Notes: a model not told the origin generated them from the sequence alone. 64,000 nucleotides of DNA from JAXGRD01 sp040766105 (GCA_040766105.1 JAXGRD010000002.1:62001-126000); one strand, 5' to 3'; shown: positions 25,914 to 34,708, numbered from the stretch's first letter. A program made the numbers and translations.

Positions 25914-27482
25914 TTATAATCCCATCTTCTCGGGAAGAAACAGCTTTGCGTCCATTTCTTTCAAATTGGGAGAAATCATTGGTTCAAAATCCATATGAGA
26001 CAAGATATCTTTCTCTAAATCAATACCTGGAGCGATTTCTATCAACAATAATCCTTTATCAGTCAATTTAAAAAGGGCTCTTTCTGTAACATAGTAAACT
26101 CTTTGTTTTCCCTGTTCCAGAGAATACTCTCCGGAGAAGGTGATGTGTTCCACCTTGTTCTTAAACTTGCGATATTTACCCTCTCTGAGAATATGCAGTT
26201 TACCGTCTTGGATTTCTGTTTCTAAACCGCCTGCAGTAAAGGTTCCCATGAAACACAAGGTTTTAGCTCCCTGGGTAATATTGATAAAGCCGCCTGGGCC
26301 GGGAATTTTACCGGCAAACTTTGATACATTAACATTCCCATGTTGATCGATTTCTGCCGCACCGATGCCGGAAAAGTCGATACCACCCCCATCATAAATA
26401 TCAAAGATATCCGGTTGCTTTAAGATGGCAATAGGGTTATATGCTGCTCCCGTTGCCAGACCTGATGCTGGGACACCGCCGGTTACACCGGATTCGATGC
26501 TTAAGGTGATCTCGTCTATTTTGCTCTCTTCATTGAGGACATCGGATATCCCCATGGCGATACCGATACCTAAATTGATAAAGTCACCATCTTTCACTTC
26601 CAAGCATGCTCGCCTGCAAATGACTTTTGAAATGTCCATAGGCAGGGGTTTGACATCGCCTAGATCAATCTTTTCATCGCCGCACCAGGATGGGATGGGC
26701 TTTCCGTCACCAAGGAAGTGTTGTCCCGTATTCTCAGGCGTTCCGACGATTACATAGTCGATAAAGTTGGCAGGTACGGTTACTTTCTGAGGATGGATGG
26801 AACCCTTGGGTACAATCTCATCCACCTGCACCATGACGATACCACCGCTGTTCTTCGCTGCCGCAGCCATTTCCAATTGATCGATTTGCAGTGCCTCTTT
26901 TTCCGTAGAAATATTCCCGTCCTCATCTGCGAAGGAGCCTTTAATGAGGGCGACATGAATATCAAAAGCAGGGTAGAAGAGATAATCTTCTCCCTTGAAC
27001 TGAACCAGTTCTACAACATAATCCGATTTTGCTTCTTTGGCAGCATCGTTGATCCTTCCGCCGTCGATTCTTGGATCCACGAAGGTCTTCATTCCCACCT
27101 TGGTCAAAACGCCGGGATCTTGGGAGGATATTTTTCGCATCATAGAAGCGAGAACACCTTGAGGGATCATAAAGGTGGGAAAGGCATTATCCATGATAAG
27201 TGGGTAGATTTTTGGGGCAAGGCTGAGATTACTGCAGAGCAAGCGTCTTGTTAATCCCTTGTGGGCGAAATGGTTGATGCCTCGATTGATCCCATCGCCC
27301 CCCAGACCTGCTACATTGACGACGGACAAATCCCTTGGATGACCTTCCTTAATAAAACGTTCCTCTATTTCTCCCAGAATGTCATCGGGTAAGGCGAAGC
27401 TAATGAAGCCGTCAACGGCTACAGTGGAGCCGTCCGGGATAAAAGTCGCCGCCTGTGAAGCAGTGATGAACTGTACGGACAT
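25914..27482 (-). CDS. Acyl-CoA:carboxylate CoA-transferase, fused subunits
   Basis: A 522-residue family I CoA-transferase with both halves fused, as in YdiF and propionate CoA-transferase. The N-terminal half has GSTVAVDGFISFALPDDI and the C-terminal half has INLGIGIAMGI and SIESGVTGG, where Glu330 is the likely catalytic residue that forms the glutamyl-CoA thioester. It moves CoA between acetyl-, propionyl-, acetoacetyl- or butyryl-type acids. It is third in an operon with a GntP-like permease and enoyl-CoA hydratase, 11 bases after the hydratase gene. No fusion break is seen. Confidence 0.92.
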   Translation of the reverse strand: MSVQFITASQAATFIPDGSTVAVDGFISFALPDDILGEIEERFIKEGHPRDLSVVNVAGLGGDGINRGINHFAHKGLTRRLLCSNLSLAPKIYPLIMDNAFPTFMIPQGVLASMMRKISSQDPGVLTKVGMKTFVDPRIDGGRINDAAKEAKSDYVVELVQFKGEDYLFYPAFDIHVALIKGSFADEDGNISTEKEALQIDQLEMAAAAKNSGGIVMVQVDEIVPKGSIHPQKVTVPANFIDYVIVGTPENTGQHFLGDGKPIPSWCGDEKIDLGDVKPLPMDISKVICRRACLEVKDGDFINLGIGIAMGISDVLNEESKIDEITLSIESGVTGGVPASGLATGAAYNPIAILKQPDIFDIYDGGGIDFSGIGAAEIDQHGNVNVSKFAGKIPGPGGFINITQGAKTLCFMGTFTAGGLETEIQDGKLHILREGKYRKFKNKVEHITFSGEYSLEQGKQRVYYVTERALFKLTDKGLLLIEIAPGIDLEKDILSHMDFEPMISPNLKEMDAKLFLPEKMGL

Positions 27483-27493
27483 AGATTTCTCCT

Positions 27494-28270
27494 CTACTTA
27501 TTCTTAAACTGAATCTCTCTTTCTCCCTTGATAAATGCCGTCATTCCAATCTTCTGATCCTCGTGTTGAAAGGATTTGGCAAACAGCTGACGTTCTAAGA
27601 GAGTACCTTCTTCAATGGTTGTGTTTTCAGCGTGATGAATGGCTTTTTTGGCAAGTCTCACAGCCACTTGGCTATTATTCTCTATTTGCTCTGCAAGGCC
27701 AATAGCTGTATCCATGAGATTTTCTGATAAGACGACCTTGTTCACCAAACCAATCTCCAAGGCTTCTTCCGGGGAGACTGTCCCGGCGGTAAAGAGCAAT
27801 TCCTTGGCTTTTGCGTTTCCCACAAGTCGCGGTAATCGTTGGGTGCCACCTGCACCGCAGATGACACCCAGGCCGGTTTCTACCAAACCTAACTTGGTGC
27901 CTTGGGTGACAATGCGAATATCACATGCCATGGCTAATTCTAAACCTCCGCCCAAAGCATAGCCGTTGATTGCCGCTATGGTGGGTTTCTCCAATTCTTC
28001 GATTCGTAAATTGAGATCACCACCGATTGCTGCCCAAGAATATATTTCCTCAGGGTTCAAAGATATCATCTCTTTAATATCTGCACCGGCAATGAAGGCT
28101 TTTCCTACTCCTGTGAAGATGATGGTATAGATATCGTCATCAGATTCCGCTTGATCAATTGCTTTACTTATTTTCCCCATAAAGTCAGAAGATAGGGTAT
28201 TCAAGGTTTCTACTTTATTAAAGGTGATGACAGCGGTATGATTTTTCTTCTCATATAATACATCGGGCAA
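27494..28270 (-). CDS. Enoyl-CoA hydratase/isomerase family (crotonase)
   Basis: A 258-residue crotonase-fold enzyme. Oxyanion-hole segments are IAGADIKEM and NGYALGGGLELAMACDIR, then GLVETGLGVICGAGGTQRL. Both glutamates expected for hydration (Glu111 and Glu131) are present, so 2-enoyl-CoA hydration to 3-hydroxyacyl-CoA is likely, most plausibly with short chains given the neighbours. It lies between the permease and CoA-transferase genes with gaps of 11-12 bases, indicating one operon. Confidence 0.92.
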   Translation of the reverse strand: MPDVLYEKKNHTAVITFNKVETLNTLSSDFMGKISKAIDQAESDDDIYTIIFTGVGKAFIAGADIKEMISLNPEEIYSWAAIGGDLNLRIEELEKPTIAAINGYALGGGLELAMACDIRIVTQGTKLGLVETGLGVICGAGGTQRLPRLVGNAKAKELLFTAGTVSPEEALEIGLVNKVVLSENLMDTAIGLAEQIENNSQVAVRLAKKAIHHAENTTIEEGTLLERQLFAKSFQHEDQKIGMTAFIKGEREIQFKNK

Positions 28271-28282
28271 TGGGGTACCTCC

Positions 28283-29590
28283 TCATCCAAAGACAATACA
28301 AATAGGAAGAGCAACGCAGAATGTAGCAAAAATCGGAATTACCAAGCAGGTGACGAAATTGTACTTGTAGGACATTTTGTGGGTGGTATGGGTTATGGCA
28401 AAGACGGAGACGATGGATCCGTTCCAAGGCAGGGAATCCAGTCCGCCTGCACCGTCGGCGCAGAGCCGGTGGATGTACTCCAAGTTATAACCTTGCTGAC
28501 CGTATTCCAGGAAGGCATCACCTAAGGTTTCGTACATGAGTGCGATACCGCCACTGGCGGAGCCTAGGATACCCGCAAAAATGTTGGCGCCTACTGCCGC
28601 AAGCACATAGGGGTTGGCATCGGAACCCATCAACATGTTGGTGGCAAACTCGTAAAAAATGGTTCCCTTTGCCACGGAGCCAAAGCCCACAATAACTGCC
28701 GTGTTGATGATGATGATGATGGAAGACCTGGCGGCATCGTTGAAGATGTTCAACATTTCTTTTCTCTGCATGTGTTTGTGGAAGAGAATCAAAGCCGCGA
28801 AAATACCGATAAGCAAACATATGATGATATCCAACTTTGTCAGATTGAAGAGCAAAAGAATAATGATGAGAGGAAGAAATGCGGTAATGCCCTTGGGCAT
28901 GTTTTCTTCCTTTTCCACTCTCTTTACACCTTCCGGCCATTGGAAACCGATGCCGTTGCGTCGCGCTTTTTTCCCTTGGTGATTCATGAACCATATAATC
29001 AGGACCAGCTGCACTGCTGCACCGACAAGTCCGGGTAATAAGCCGGCATAGGCAGGAGTTCCAAGATATTGCATCGAAACAATATTGGGTATTTGCGGAG
29101 AAAAGGGACCGGTCATGGCGAAGGTCCACATGCCTGCGCAAACGATTCCAGGCAGTAAATAGGTGGGTAAATCCGCCTCTTCAAAGAGCTTCAATGCGAT
29201 GGGATATACTGCAAAGATAATGACGAAGCTGTTTATTCCGCCGTAGCTGAGTATGGCGGCGGGAATCAGACAGGCAATCATACAATGTTTTGCACCGAAG
29301 GCTTTGGAAATGATGGTGCCGATTTTTGCTGCAGCACCGGAATCCAAATATATATTTCCTAAAATATTTCCTAGTAGGAAAATGAAGAAGTAAGAGGTAA
29401 AAAATCCCGCCACTCCGTCCAGATAAATACCGGTTACGCTGTCGAAAAGGGGCATTCCACTGGTAGCACATACCAAGAGGGCAGCCAAGGGTCCAATGAT
29501 GATGGGAGATACACGCTTAAATATCAACACCGCCATGAGAATAAGTGCGGCAAACAAGCCAATACCGGAAATCAAAATGGGGGTAGTCAT
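28283..29590 (-). CDS. GntP-type organic acid permease
   Basis: A 435-residue integral membrane protein with about 12 helices (LLVCATSGMPLFDSVTGIY, FFTSYFFIFLLGNILGNIY, AILSYGGINSFVIIF, GSASGGIALMYETLGDAF). The pattern fits GntP/ion-transporter superfamily permeases for gluconate, 3-hydroxybutyrate or other short acids. Being first in an operon with CoA transferase and enoyl-CoA hydratase, it probably imports (or exports) a short-chain acid such as a hydroxy- or enoic acid; this is inference. The ribosome site is AAAGGAC, moderate. Confidence 0.82.
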   Translation of the reverse strand: MTTPILISGIGLFAALILMAVLIFKRVSPIIIGPLAALLVCATSGMPLFDSVTGIYLDGVAGFFTSYFFIFLLGNILGNIYLDSGAAAKIGTIISKAFGAKHCMIACLIPAAILSYGGINSFVIIFAVYPIALKLFEEADLPTYLLPGIVCAGMWTFAMTGPFSPQIPNIVSMQYLGTPAYAGLLPGLVGAAVQLVLIIWFMNHQGKKARRNGIGFQWPEGVKRVEKEENMPKGITAFLPLIIILLLFNLTKLDIIICLLIGIFAALILFHKHMQRKEMLNIFNDAARSSIIIIINTAVIVGFGSVAKGTIFYEFATNMLMGSDANPYVLAAVGANIFAGILGSASGGIALMYETLGDAFLEYGQQGYNLEYIHRLCADGAGGLDSLPWNGSIVSVFAITHTTHKMSYKYNFVTCLVIPIFATFCVALPICIVFG

Positions 29591-29645
29591 GGGAGTGAAC
29601 GTCCTTTCCTCTTGAAGATGCCAGTTCGTTAATTTTCTGTTTATC

Positions 29646-29656
29646 AGTATAACACA
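29646..29656 (-). promoter_or_regulatory. Extended -10 promoter for the permease-hydratase-CoA transferase operon
   Basis: Minus strand reads TGTGTTATACT, that is TGnTATACT, about 55 bases before the permease ATG. A TTGACT lies too far upstream (21-base spacer), so recognition probably rests on the extended -10. Confidence 0.55.
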
Positions 29657-29703
29657 TTTCCGGGGGCTGAATAGTCAAATCCTTGTTTTCAGAAATCTCA
29701 AAA

Positions 29704-29715
29704 TTTGTATACAAA
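29704..29715. promoter_or_regulatory. Palindromic operator candidate TTTGTATACAAA between divergent operons
   Basis: A perfect 12-bp palindrome with AT-rich flanks in the 326-base gap between the two catabolic operons. Similar TTGTATACAA sites are used by GntR-type regulators, but no such regulator gene is in the window. Confidence 0.5.
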
Positions 29716-29762
29716 ATTTTGAATTACATCTTGAAACTTTGTTTATATGATGATAGTATAAC

Positions 29763-29916
29763 TTTAATTAAAAATATGGTTGCTTTATTTGTAGGAGTTT
29801 AGCAAACACTGAACACTGATAGCAAATAGAACCCAACAGATTAGTATTTCGTATAGAAAGACTGGTTTAGTTGGGTTTATTGTATTGCTGTCAACGTATG
29901 CAAGGAGGAATTATTA
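29763..29916 (+). promoter_or_regulatory. Structured untranslated leader of the nitrilase-BKACE operon
   Basis: This gene-free stretch contains a candidate start region (TTGAAA 29731, TATAAC 29757, spacer 20, weak). It has two AGCAAA copies, a CACTGA/ACACTGA direct repeat, and a hairpin AACCCAAC (29830-29837) with GTTGGGTT (29870-29877), extended inward by GATTAGT/ACTGGTT through G-U pairs. Only short T-runs follow, so this may be an attenuator or an unknown regulatory RNA. No known riboswitch class was recognised. Confidence 0.4.
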
Positions 29917-30729
29917 ATGTCAAAGGATCGAAAAGTCAAAATTGCTATTGGACAAATGGAAGTAGTTCAAGGAGGATTGAGTGAGAATCTCGAAAAAATG
30001 ATTTCCATGACGAAGGAGGCGGCTGATAAAGGAGCTGATATTATTGCTTTTCCTGAGTTGGCCTATAATGGTTATCACTTGGAGTCTGCGGATATGCAAA
30101 AGACTGCAGAAACTATGGACGGACCTATGGTTCAAAGCCTGAGAAAGGTAGCTGAGGAAAAGGGCATTTATATTATCGCTGGTTATGCTGAAGCTGTAGA
30201 TATCCCGGGAAGAATGTACAACTCCGCAATTTTCATCAATGACAAGGGTGAAGTGATTGGAAACATGAGAAAGGTAAACGCTTGGGGAGTAGAAAAACTC
30301 AAGTTTAGAGAAGGTCACGAGTTCCCTGTAATTGATACTCCATTAGGAAAGATTGGAATGATGATTTGTTACGATGTGGAGTATCCGGAACCTGCAAGAA
30401 TCTTGGCTCTAAAAGGTGCGGAGCTCATTTTCGTATGTTCCGTATGGAGTATTCCTGCAGCAAGAAGATGGGAATTGGATGTACCGGGTAATGCATTGTT
30501 TAACGTACTGTTTTTCGCAGGTGCAAATACTGTTGGCGATAATTCCTGTGGTGACTCCATGGTAGCAGGTCCCAATGGGGAGATTCTGGCAAGAGCATCC
30601 AAGGATAAGGAAGAAATCCTGTACTGCGATGTGGATTTGAACGAAGTGATTGAAGAAAGAAGCAGATTACCGTATCTTAACGATTTTAAAGAAGACACAT
30701 TCTCAATGGATGCGCTAAAGAAGTACTAG
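29917..30729 (+). CDS. Carbon-nitrogen hydrolase (nitrilase superfamily)
   Basis: A 270-residue nitrilase-fold enzyme with the complete Glu-Lys-Cys triad: Glu47 in FPELAYNGY, Lys119 in NMRKVNAWG and Cys151 in MMICYDVEYPE. The superfamily hydrolyses amides, N-carbamoyl amino acids or nitriles. Given an amino acid permease and aminotransferase in the same operon, release of an amino acid from an amide or carbamoyl precursor, or omega-amidase activity on a keto-acid amide, is plausible. The ribosome site is AAGGAGG. The permease gene follows 10 bases later. Confidence 0.88.
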   Translation: MSKDRKVKIAIGQMEVVQGGLSENLEKMISMTKEAADKGADIIAFPELAYNGYHLESADMQKTAETMDGPMVQSLRKVAEEKGIYIIAGYAEAVDIPGRMYNSAIFINDKGEVIGNMRKVNAWGVEKLKFREGHEFPVIDTPLGKIGMMICYDVEYPEPARILALKGAELIFVCSVWSIPAARRWELDVPGNALFNVLFFAGANTVGDNSCGDSMVAGPNGEILARASKDKEEILYCDVDLNEVIEERSRLPYLNDFKEDTFSMDALKKY

Positions 30730-30739
30730 GAGGTTTGAA

Positions 30740-31984
30740 ATGAGAGAAGCAGAAGAACGTCAAGCTTTGGCGGAAAGTGTCTATGAAGAAGGGGCACTAA
30801 AATATCATAAGTTAACTCCTATGGAAGTCATCTGGACAGTTGTTGGTTGTGGGATCGGTTCGGGTAGTTTAGGAACAGCTTATGCTGCCAGATTAGCAGG
30901 ATTCCCGGTCATTACATTTTGGTTAGTTGTTACAGGTATATTTACTTTGATTTCGATGCTATATGTTGCAGAATCCGCACTTCGTACCAAAAAGATGATC
31001 CAATTGCCGGGTCTTGCTCAAAAATACGTTGGTAACTGGGGTAAAGTATTTATTTTCTTAGCGGTAGTAATCAACTCAATCAGTTGCTTGATTGCATATT
31101 TCAACGGTAGCGGAGCAATCATTCACCAAGCTTTTGGCATCCCGAATTGGGTGGGGACACTAATTTTCCTAGTGCCATCTGCAATCATAACTTGGTTTGG
31201 ACTAAAAGCAGTCGGAATGGCTGGCAAATATATGAGTAGTATAATGGCAATTGTTATATTGGTTCTGACAGTTGCATCATTAGCAAGTAAAGATGCAGAT
31301 GTAAGCAGACTCGCTATCTCTAACTGGAAATACGCTATTCCAGTATTCAACGTAGCTGCATTCAGTTATATCGGTCAATACTTGGTTCCGGACTTAGCAA
31401 GAGGTTTAGCACACGATGCTAAAAAACTAGCTCCCTCATTACTGATTGGACAAATAGTAGTAATGGTGCTATTGATTATGGTTCCACTCGGTGTATTTGT
31501 AGTAAATCCACCAGATGGAATCTCAGAGGTGGCCACCATTGCATGGGGTGAAGCAATCGGGCTGTGGGCTTTCTTTATGGCAAATATATTTGCTATAATC
31601 GCAATGTTTACCTCCTTCTGTCCCATTACTCAGACTTTGGTTTCCAATGTGGTAGACTTTTTTAAATTAAAATCAGACTCCGATGTAAAGACAAGATTAC
31701 CGATTATGATTATTGTCATCGGTATTCCATTAGCACTTACTTTAAGCGGAATGGTAGGTTTTGTTAATGCTATCTATTTTTCCGGTACTTTTGCGGGTGC
31801 CATTATGGCTATTGTCCCCATTATTATGGTGCGAGGAGCTCGTAAAAAAGGAGATATTGAACCGGTTTGGAATTGTGGAAGTTTGGCTTCTTGGCCAGTG
31901 CAAGCAATTCTAATCATCATGTATGGCGGTACAATTATTTATGCTATACTATCGGCAATGGGATTGCTTCCTGCTGGTTGGTAA
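30740..31984 (+). CDS. Amino acid permease
   Basis: A 414-residue transporter with about 11 membrane helices. TVVGCGIGSGSLGTAYAARLAG at the first helix resembles the unwound glycine-rich substrate site of APC-superfamily amino acid permeases (aromatic/hydroxy amino acid or AAAP type). The remaining helices and the short polar termini fit. Substrate is not predictable; the aminotransferase and BKACE genes downstream suggest a non-standard or beta amino acid. Confidence 0.8.
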   Translation: MREAEERQALAESVYEEGALKYHKLTPMEVIWTVVGCGIGSGSLGTAYAARLAGFPVITFWLVVTGIFTLISMLYVAESALRTKKMIQLPGLAQKYVGNWGKVFIFLAVVINSISCLIAYFNGSGAIIHQAFGIPNWVGTLIFLVPSAIITWFGLKAVGMAGKYMSSIMAIVILVLTVASLASKDADVSRLAISNWKYAIPVFNVAAFSYIGQYLVPDLARGLAHDAKKLAPSLLIGQIVVMVLLIMVPLGVFVVNPPDGISEVATIAWGEAIGLWAFFMANIFAIIAMFTSFCPITQTLVSNVVDFFKLKSDSDVKTRLPIMIIVIGIPLALTLSGMVGFVNAIYFSGTFAGAIMAIVPIIMVRGARKKGDIEPVWNCGSLASWPVQAILIIMYGGTIIYAILSAMGLLPAGW

Positions 31985-32033
31985 AAATAATTGAAGCATC
32001 AGGAAGATAAATCGTATCCCTGAGGAGGACATC

Positions 32034-32363
32034 ATGGTCAAATATAGCGAATCAACGATTTATGTGAGTGCTTATGCAAAATTACCGACGGAAATGCCGT
32101 CAGCAGAGTTGTATAAGTCCTTAGACATGGGATTGGTAATCGATAAGGATACCGGTGAAATTCTTGATGCTTCTATTACACTTGTAACAGAAGAAACAAA
32201 AGCATTTTTGAAGAGCATTATAGTAGGTTATGTGATTGATGATAATGGGGTGGATCCACTCATTACAAGGATTAAGTCTAGATATTTTGGTGCATCGCAG
32301 AAAGCGATCTGCGTCACGCTCCGGCTATTATTGGAAAAATATCATCAAATTCTAAATCGATAA
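32034..32363 (+). CDS. DUF3870 family protein
   Basis: A 109-residue protein that fits DUF3870: IYVSAYAKLP, LDMGLVIDKDTGEILDASITLVTEET, VGYVID and RYFGASQKAI. No function is known for the family. It is within the operon, between permease and aminotransferase, with its own GAGGAGG site, so a role in the same pathway (regulatory subunit, or a small enzyme) is likely. Confidence 0.8.
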   Translation: MVKYSESTIYVSAYAKLPTEMPSAELYKSLDMGLVIDKDTGEILDASITLVTEETKAFLKSIIVGYVIDDNGVDPLITRIKSRYFGASQKAICVTLRLLLEKYHQILNR

Positions 32364-32418
32364 CAGCGCATTGGAATTATAATGCTCCGAATATATCTAA
32401 TATATATATGGAGGAAAT

Positions 32419-33774
32419 ATGAAGAAGCAAGCCCCCAGTAATAAGGTTTTTTATAGAAACCAAAACTGGAAATATCCTAAAATTGAAAGAGGGGAAGGCC
32501 CATACTTATATGATGTGGATGGGAAGAGATATTTAGATGCCTGTTCCGGATCTGCAGTGGCAAATATTGGTCATGGTAACAAAGAAATTGCGGAATACAC
32601 CAAAGAGATGATGGAAAGAATTGCTTTTACCCATCTTTCTCGTTGGACGGTGGACACGATTGAGAAATGTGCGGAAAAGGTAAGCCAATGGACGCCTGGG
32701 GACTTGGATCATTCTTACTTTGTGTCTGGCGGTTCGGAATCTACGGAAACTGCCATTAAAATGGCGAGACAGTACTTTGTTGAACGAGACGGGAAGACTT
32801 CCAAGTGGAAGGTAATTTCCAAATGGACTTCCTTTCATGGTAATACATTGGGAGCTCTGGCGATTACTGGCATCACTGGAAGAAAGAAAATCTACGATCC
32901 CATGCTACCGCAGTTCCCCAAAATTCCTCAATTTTATCACTATAGAAATCAATGGGGATGCGAAACATTAAAAGAAACCAGTGTGAAATGTGCAGAAGCT
33001 TTAGAGGCTGAAATATTAAGACAAGGTCCTGAAAATATTTCTGCATTCATTAGCGAACCGGTAATTGGGTCGGCAGCGCCAGGCATACACCCTGACCCTA
33101 TATACTTTGAAATGATTAGGACTATTTGTGACAAATATGATGTGTTGTGGATTGATGATGAGGTCATGGCAGGATTTGGTAGAACCGGAAAGAAGATGGC
33201 GATCGAGCACTATGGTGATGTCGTTCCAGATATCATGTGTTGTGCAAAGGGGATGAGTTGTGGCTATACACCAATTGGTGCAACAGTTGCGAACGATAAG
33301 GTTTTCAATGCAATCATGATTGGTGGATCAGGAAGCTTCCATCATGGTCACACTTATGCCGGAAATCCCTTATCTGCTGGAATTGCAGCAAAGGTGATAG
33401 AAATAATTGAAAGAGAAAACTACGTTAAAAATGCAGAGATTGTGGGGGATTATCTTCTCGATAAACTCGAAAGCTTGAAAAAGTATCCCATTGTTGGCGA
33501 TGTTAGAGGAAAAGGCTTGATGATGGGTATGGAGTTTGTCAAGAACCAAACATCAAAAGAACCCTTTGATCCCGCAGAGAAAATTAATGGAAAAATAACA
33601 GGCTACTGTATGGATGCAGGTATTGTACCATACCCAGGCGGTGGTTCTGCAGATGGGGTGAGAGGAGACCATGTTCAAATCACGCCCCCAATCAACATTA
33701 CACATGAACAAGCTGATGAAATAGTGGACGCTTTGGAATACGCAATCAAAAAAACATGTGAAGAATTATTGTGA
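32419..33774 (+). CDS. Class III (omega-amino acid type) PLP aminotransferase
   Basis: A 451-residue fold-type I PLP enzyme. SGGSESTETAIKMAR binds the phosphate, WIDDEVMAGFGRTGK carries the pyridine-nitrogen Asp and AKGMSCGYTPIGA carries the Schiff-base Lys277. The class uses omega- or beta-amino acids, ornithine, GABA, beta-alanine or amines as donors. Adjacent to a beta-keto acid cleavage enzyme, conversion of a beta-amino acid to a beta-keto acid is the natural inference. The BKACE gene begins about 20 bases after the stop. Confidence 0.92.
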   Translation: MKKQAPSNKVFYRNQNWKYPKIERGEGPYLYDVDGKRYLDACSGSAVANIGHGNKEIAEYTKEMMERIAFTHLSRWTVDTIEKCAEKVSQWTPGDLDHSYFVSGGSESTETAIKMARQYFVERDGKTSKWKVISKWTSFHGNTLGALAITGITGRKKIYDPMLPQFPKIPQFYHYRNQWGCETLKETSVKCAEALEAEILRQGPENISAFISEPVIGSAAPGIHPDPIYFEMIRTICDKYDVLWIDDEVMAGFGRTGKKMAIEHYGDVVPDIMCCAKGMSCGYTPIGATVANDKVFNAIMIGGSGSFHHGHTYAGNPLSAGIAAKVIEIIERENYVKNAEIVGDYLLDKLESLKKYPIVGDVRGKGLMMGMEFVKNQTSKEPFDPAEKINGKITGYCMDAGIVPYPGGGSADGVRGDHVQITPPINITHEQADEIVDALEYAIKKTCEELL

Positions 33775-33794
33775 TTGGAAGGGCAAAGATAACT

Positions 33795-34622
33795 ATGAAG
33801 AAATTAATTATTACAGTTGCACATACCGGAAATGTTCCGACGAAAGAACTCAACGAGAATACTCCGGTCAGTGTGGAGGAGATTGTTGCAGATATCAAAG
33901 CATGTGCGGAAGCAGGAGCTTCGGTTGCCCATATTCATGTGCGAGATGAGGATGGAAAACCCACCAGTGAAAGGCGATTATTTGAACAGGTATTAAATGA
34001 GCTTGACAAAGAAAAAGTGAATATTATTCGACAAGTATCCACAGGTGCAAGAGGTGGCGAAAACTCAATTGAGTGGCGAGGACAAATGCTTGACCTACCC
34101 CAAGCGCAGATGGCAAGCTTATCAACCGGATCCTCGAATTTTCCAAACGGAGTCAATGCCAATTCTCCTGACTTGGTCAAGGTTTTGGCAGAAAAAATGA
34201 AAAAAAACCGAGTAAAGCCAGAGATAGAGGCCTTCGATACTGCGATGATAAGCAACGCTATTCGACTAGCAAAAAAAGGTATTTTAGAGTCGCCGTTACA
34301 CTTTAATATGGTAATGAATGTTCCCGGCTCTATTGAAGGAACGCCAAAGAACTTGTTGTTTATGTTGGATGCCATTCCTGCAGATGCTACATGGACCGTT
34401 TCTGCTATTGGAAGCAATACACAATTGAGTTTAATTCCCCTTGCAATAGCCATGGGGGGCAATGTGAGAACGGGTCTGGAGGATGTAGTGGAATTTCCAA
34501 AAGGCCATAAAGCGACCAATGTGGAGCTTGTCAAACGTTGTGTAAATATTGCGAAGGCAATGGGTAGAGAAGTAGCAACACCTGAAGAAGCTGCAGAAAT
34601 CATGGGACTGTACAAGAAGTAA
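33795..34622 (+). CDS. Beta-keto acid cleavage enzyme (BKACE, DUF849 family)
   Basis: A 275-residue TIM-barrel zinc enzyme. KKLIITVAHTGNVPTKELN, the metal-binding HIHVRDEDGKP, STGARGGEN, and GGNVRTGLEDV are the family motifs. BKACE enzymes react a beta-keto acid with acetyl-CoA to give acetoacetate and a new acyl-CoA; the founding member Kce acts on 3-keto-5-aminohexanoate in lysine fermentation. The other lysine-fermentation genes are absent here, so the substrate probably differs. ATG 33795 matches the family N-terminus; GTG 33771 is in frame upstream. It ends the operon, before a terminator. Confidence 0.93.
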   Translation: MKKLIITVAHTGNVPTKELNENTPVSVEEIVADIKACAEAGASVAHIHVRDEDGKPTSERRLFEQVLNELDKEKVNIIRQVSTGARGGENSIEWRGQMLDLPQAQMASLSTGSSNFPNGVNANSPDLVKVLAEKMKKNRVKPEIEAFDTAMISNAIRLAKKGILESPLHFNMVMNVPGSIEGTPKNLLFMLDAIPADATWTVSAIGSNTQLSLIPLAIAMGGNVRTGLEDVVEFPKGHKATNVELVKRCVNIAKAMGREVATPEEAAEIMGLYKK

Positions 34623-34658
34623 GCCAATCAATACTATTAATCATACAAAAGAAATGTT

Positions 34659-34685
34659 CGAGGTAGCAACCTCGAGCGTTTTTTT
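34659..34685 (+). terminator. Intrinsic terminator after BKACE
   Basis: TCGAGGT (34659-34665), loop AGCA, ACCTCGA (34670-34676), then GCG and six Ts. Confidence 0.88.
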
Positions 34686-34708
34686 ATAATCAATAGGAGC
34701 GATTTTCC

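Noticed and set aside
26718..27254. 178-residue frame on the + strand inside the CoA transferase gene
   Set aside because: Shadow of the coding gene; low-complexity translation and no ribosome site.
29763..29916. T-box or amino acid riboswitch before the nitrilase
   Set aside because: The conserved T-box sequence AGGGTGGNACC is absent and no other known aptamer core was recognised.
33795..34622. Reading the BKACE gene as the lysine-fermentation enzyme Kce
   Set aside because: The window has none of the other lysine-fermentation genes, and its neighbours (nitrilase, class III aminotransferase) fit another substrate; only the family is claimed.
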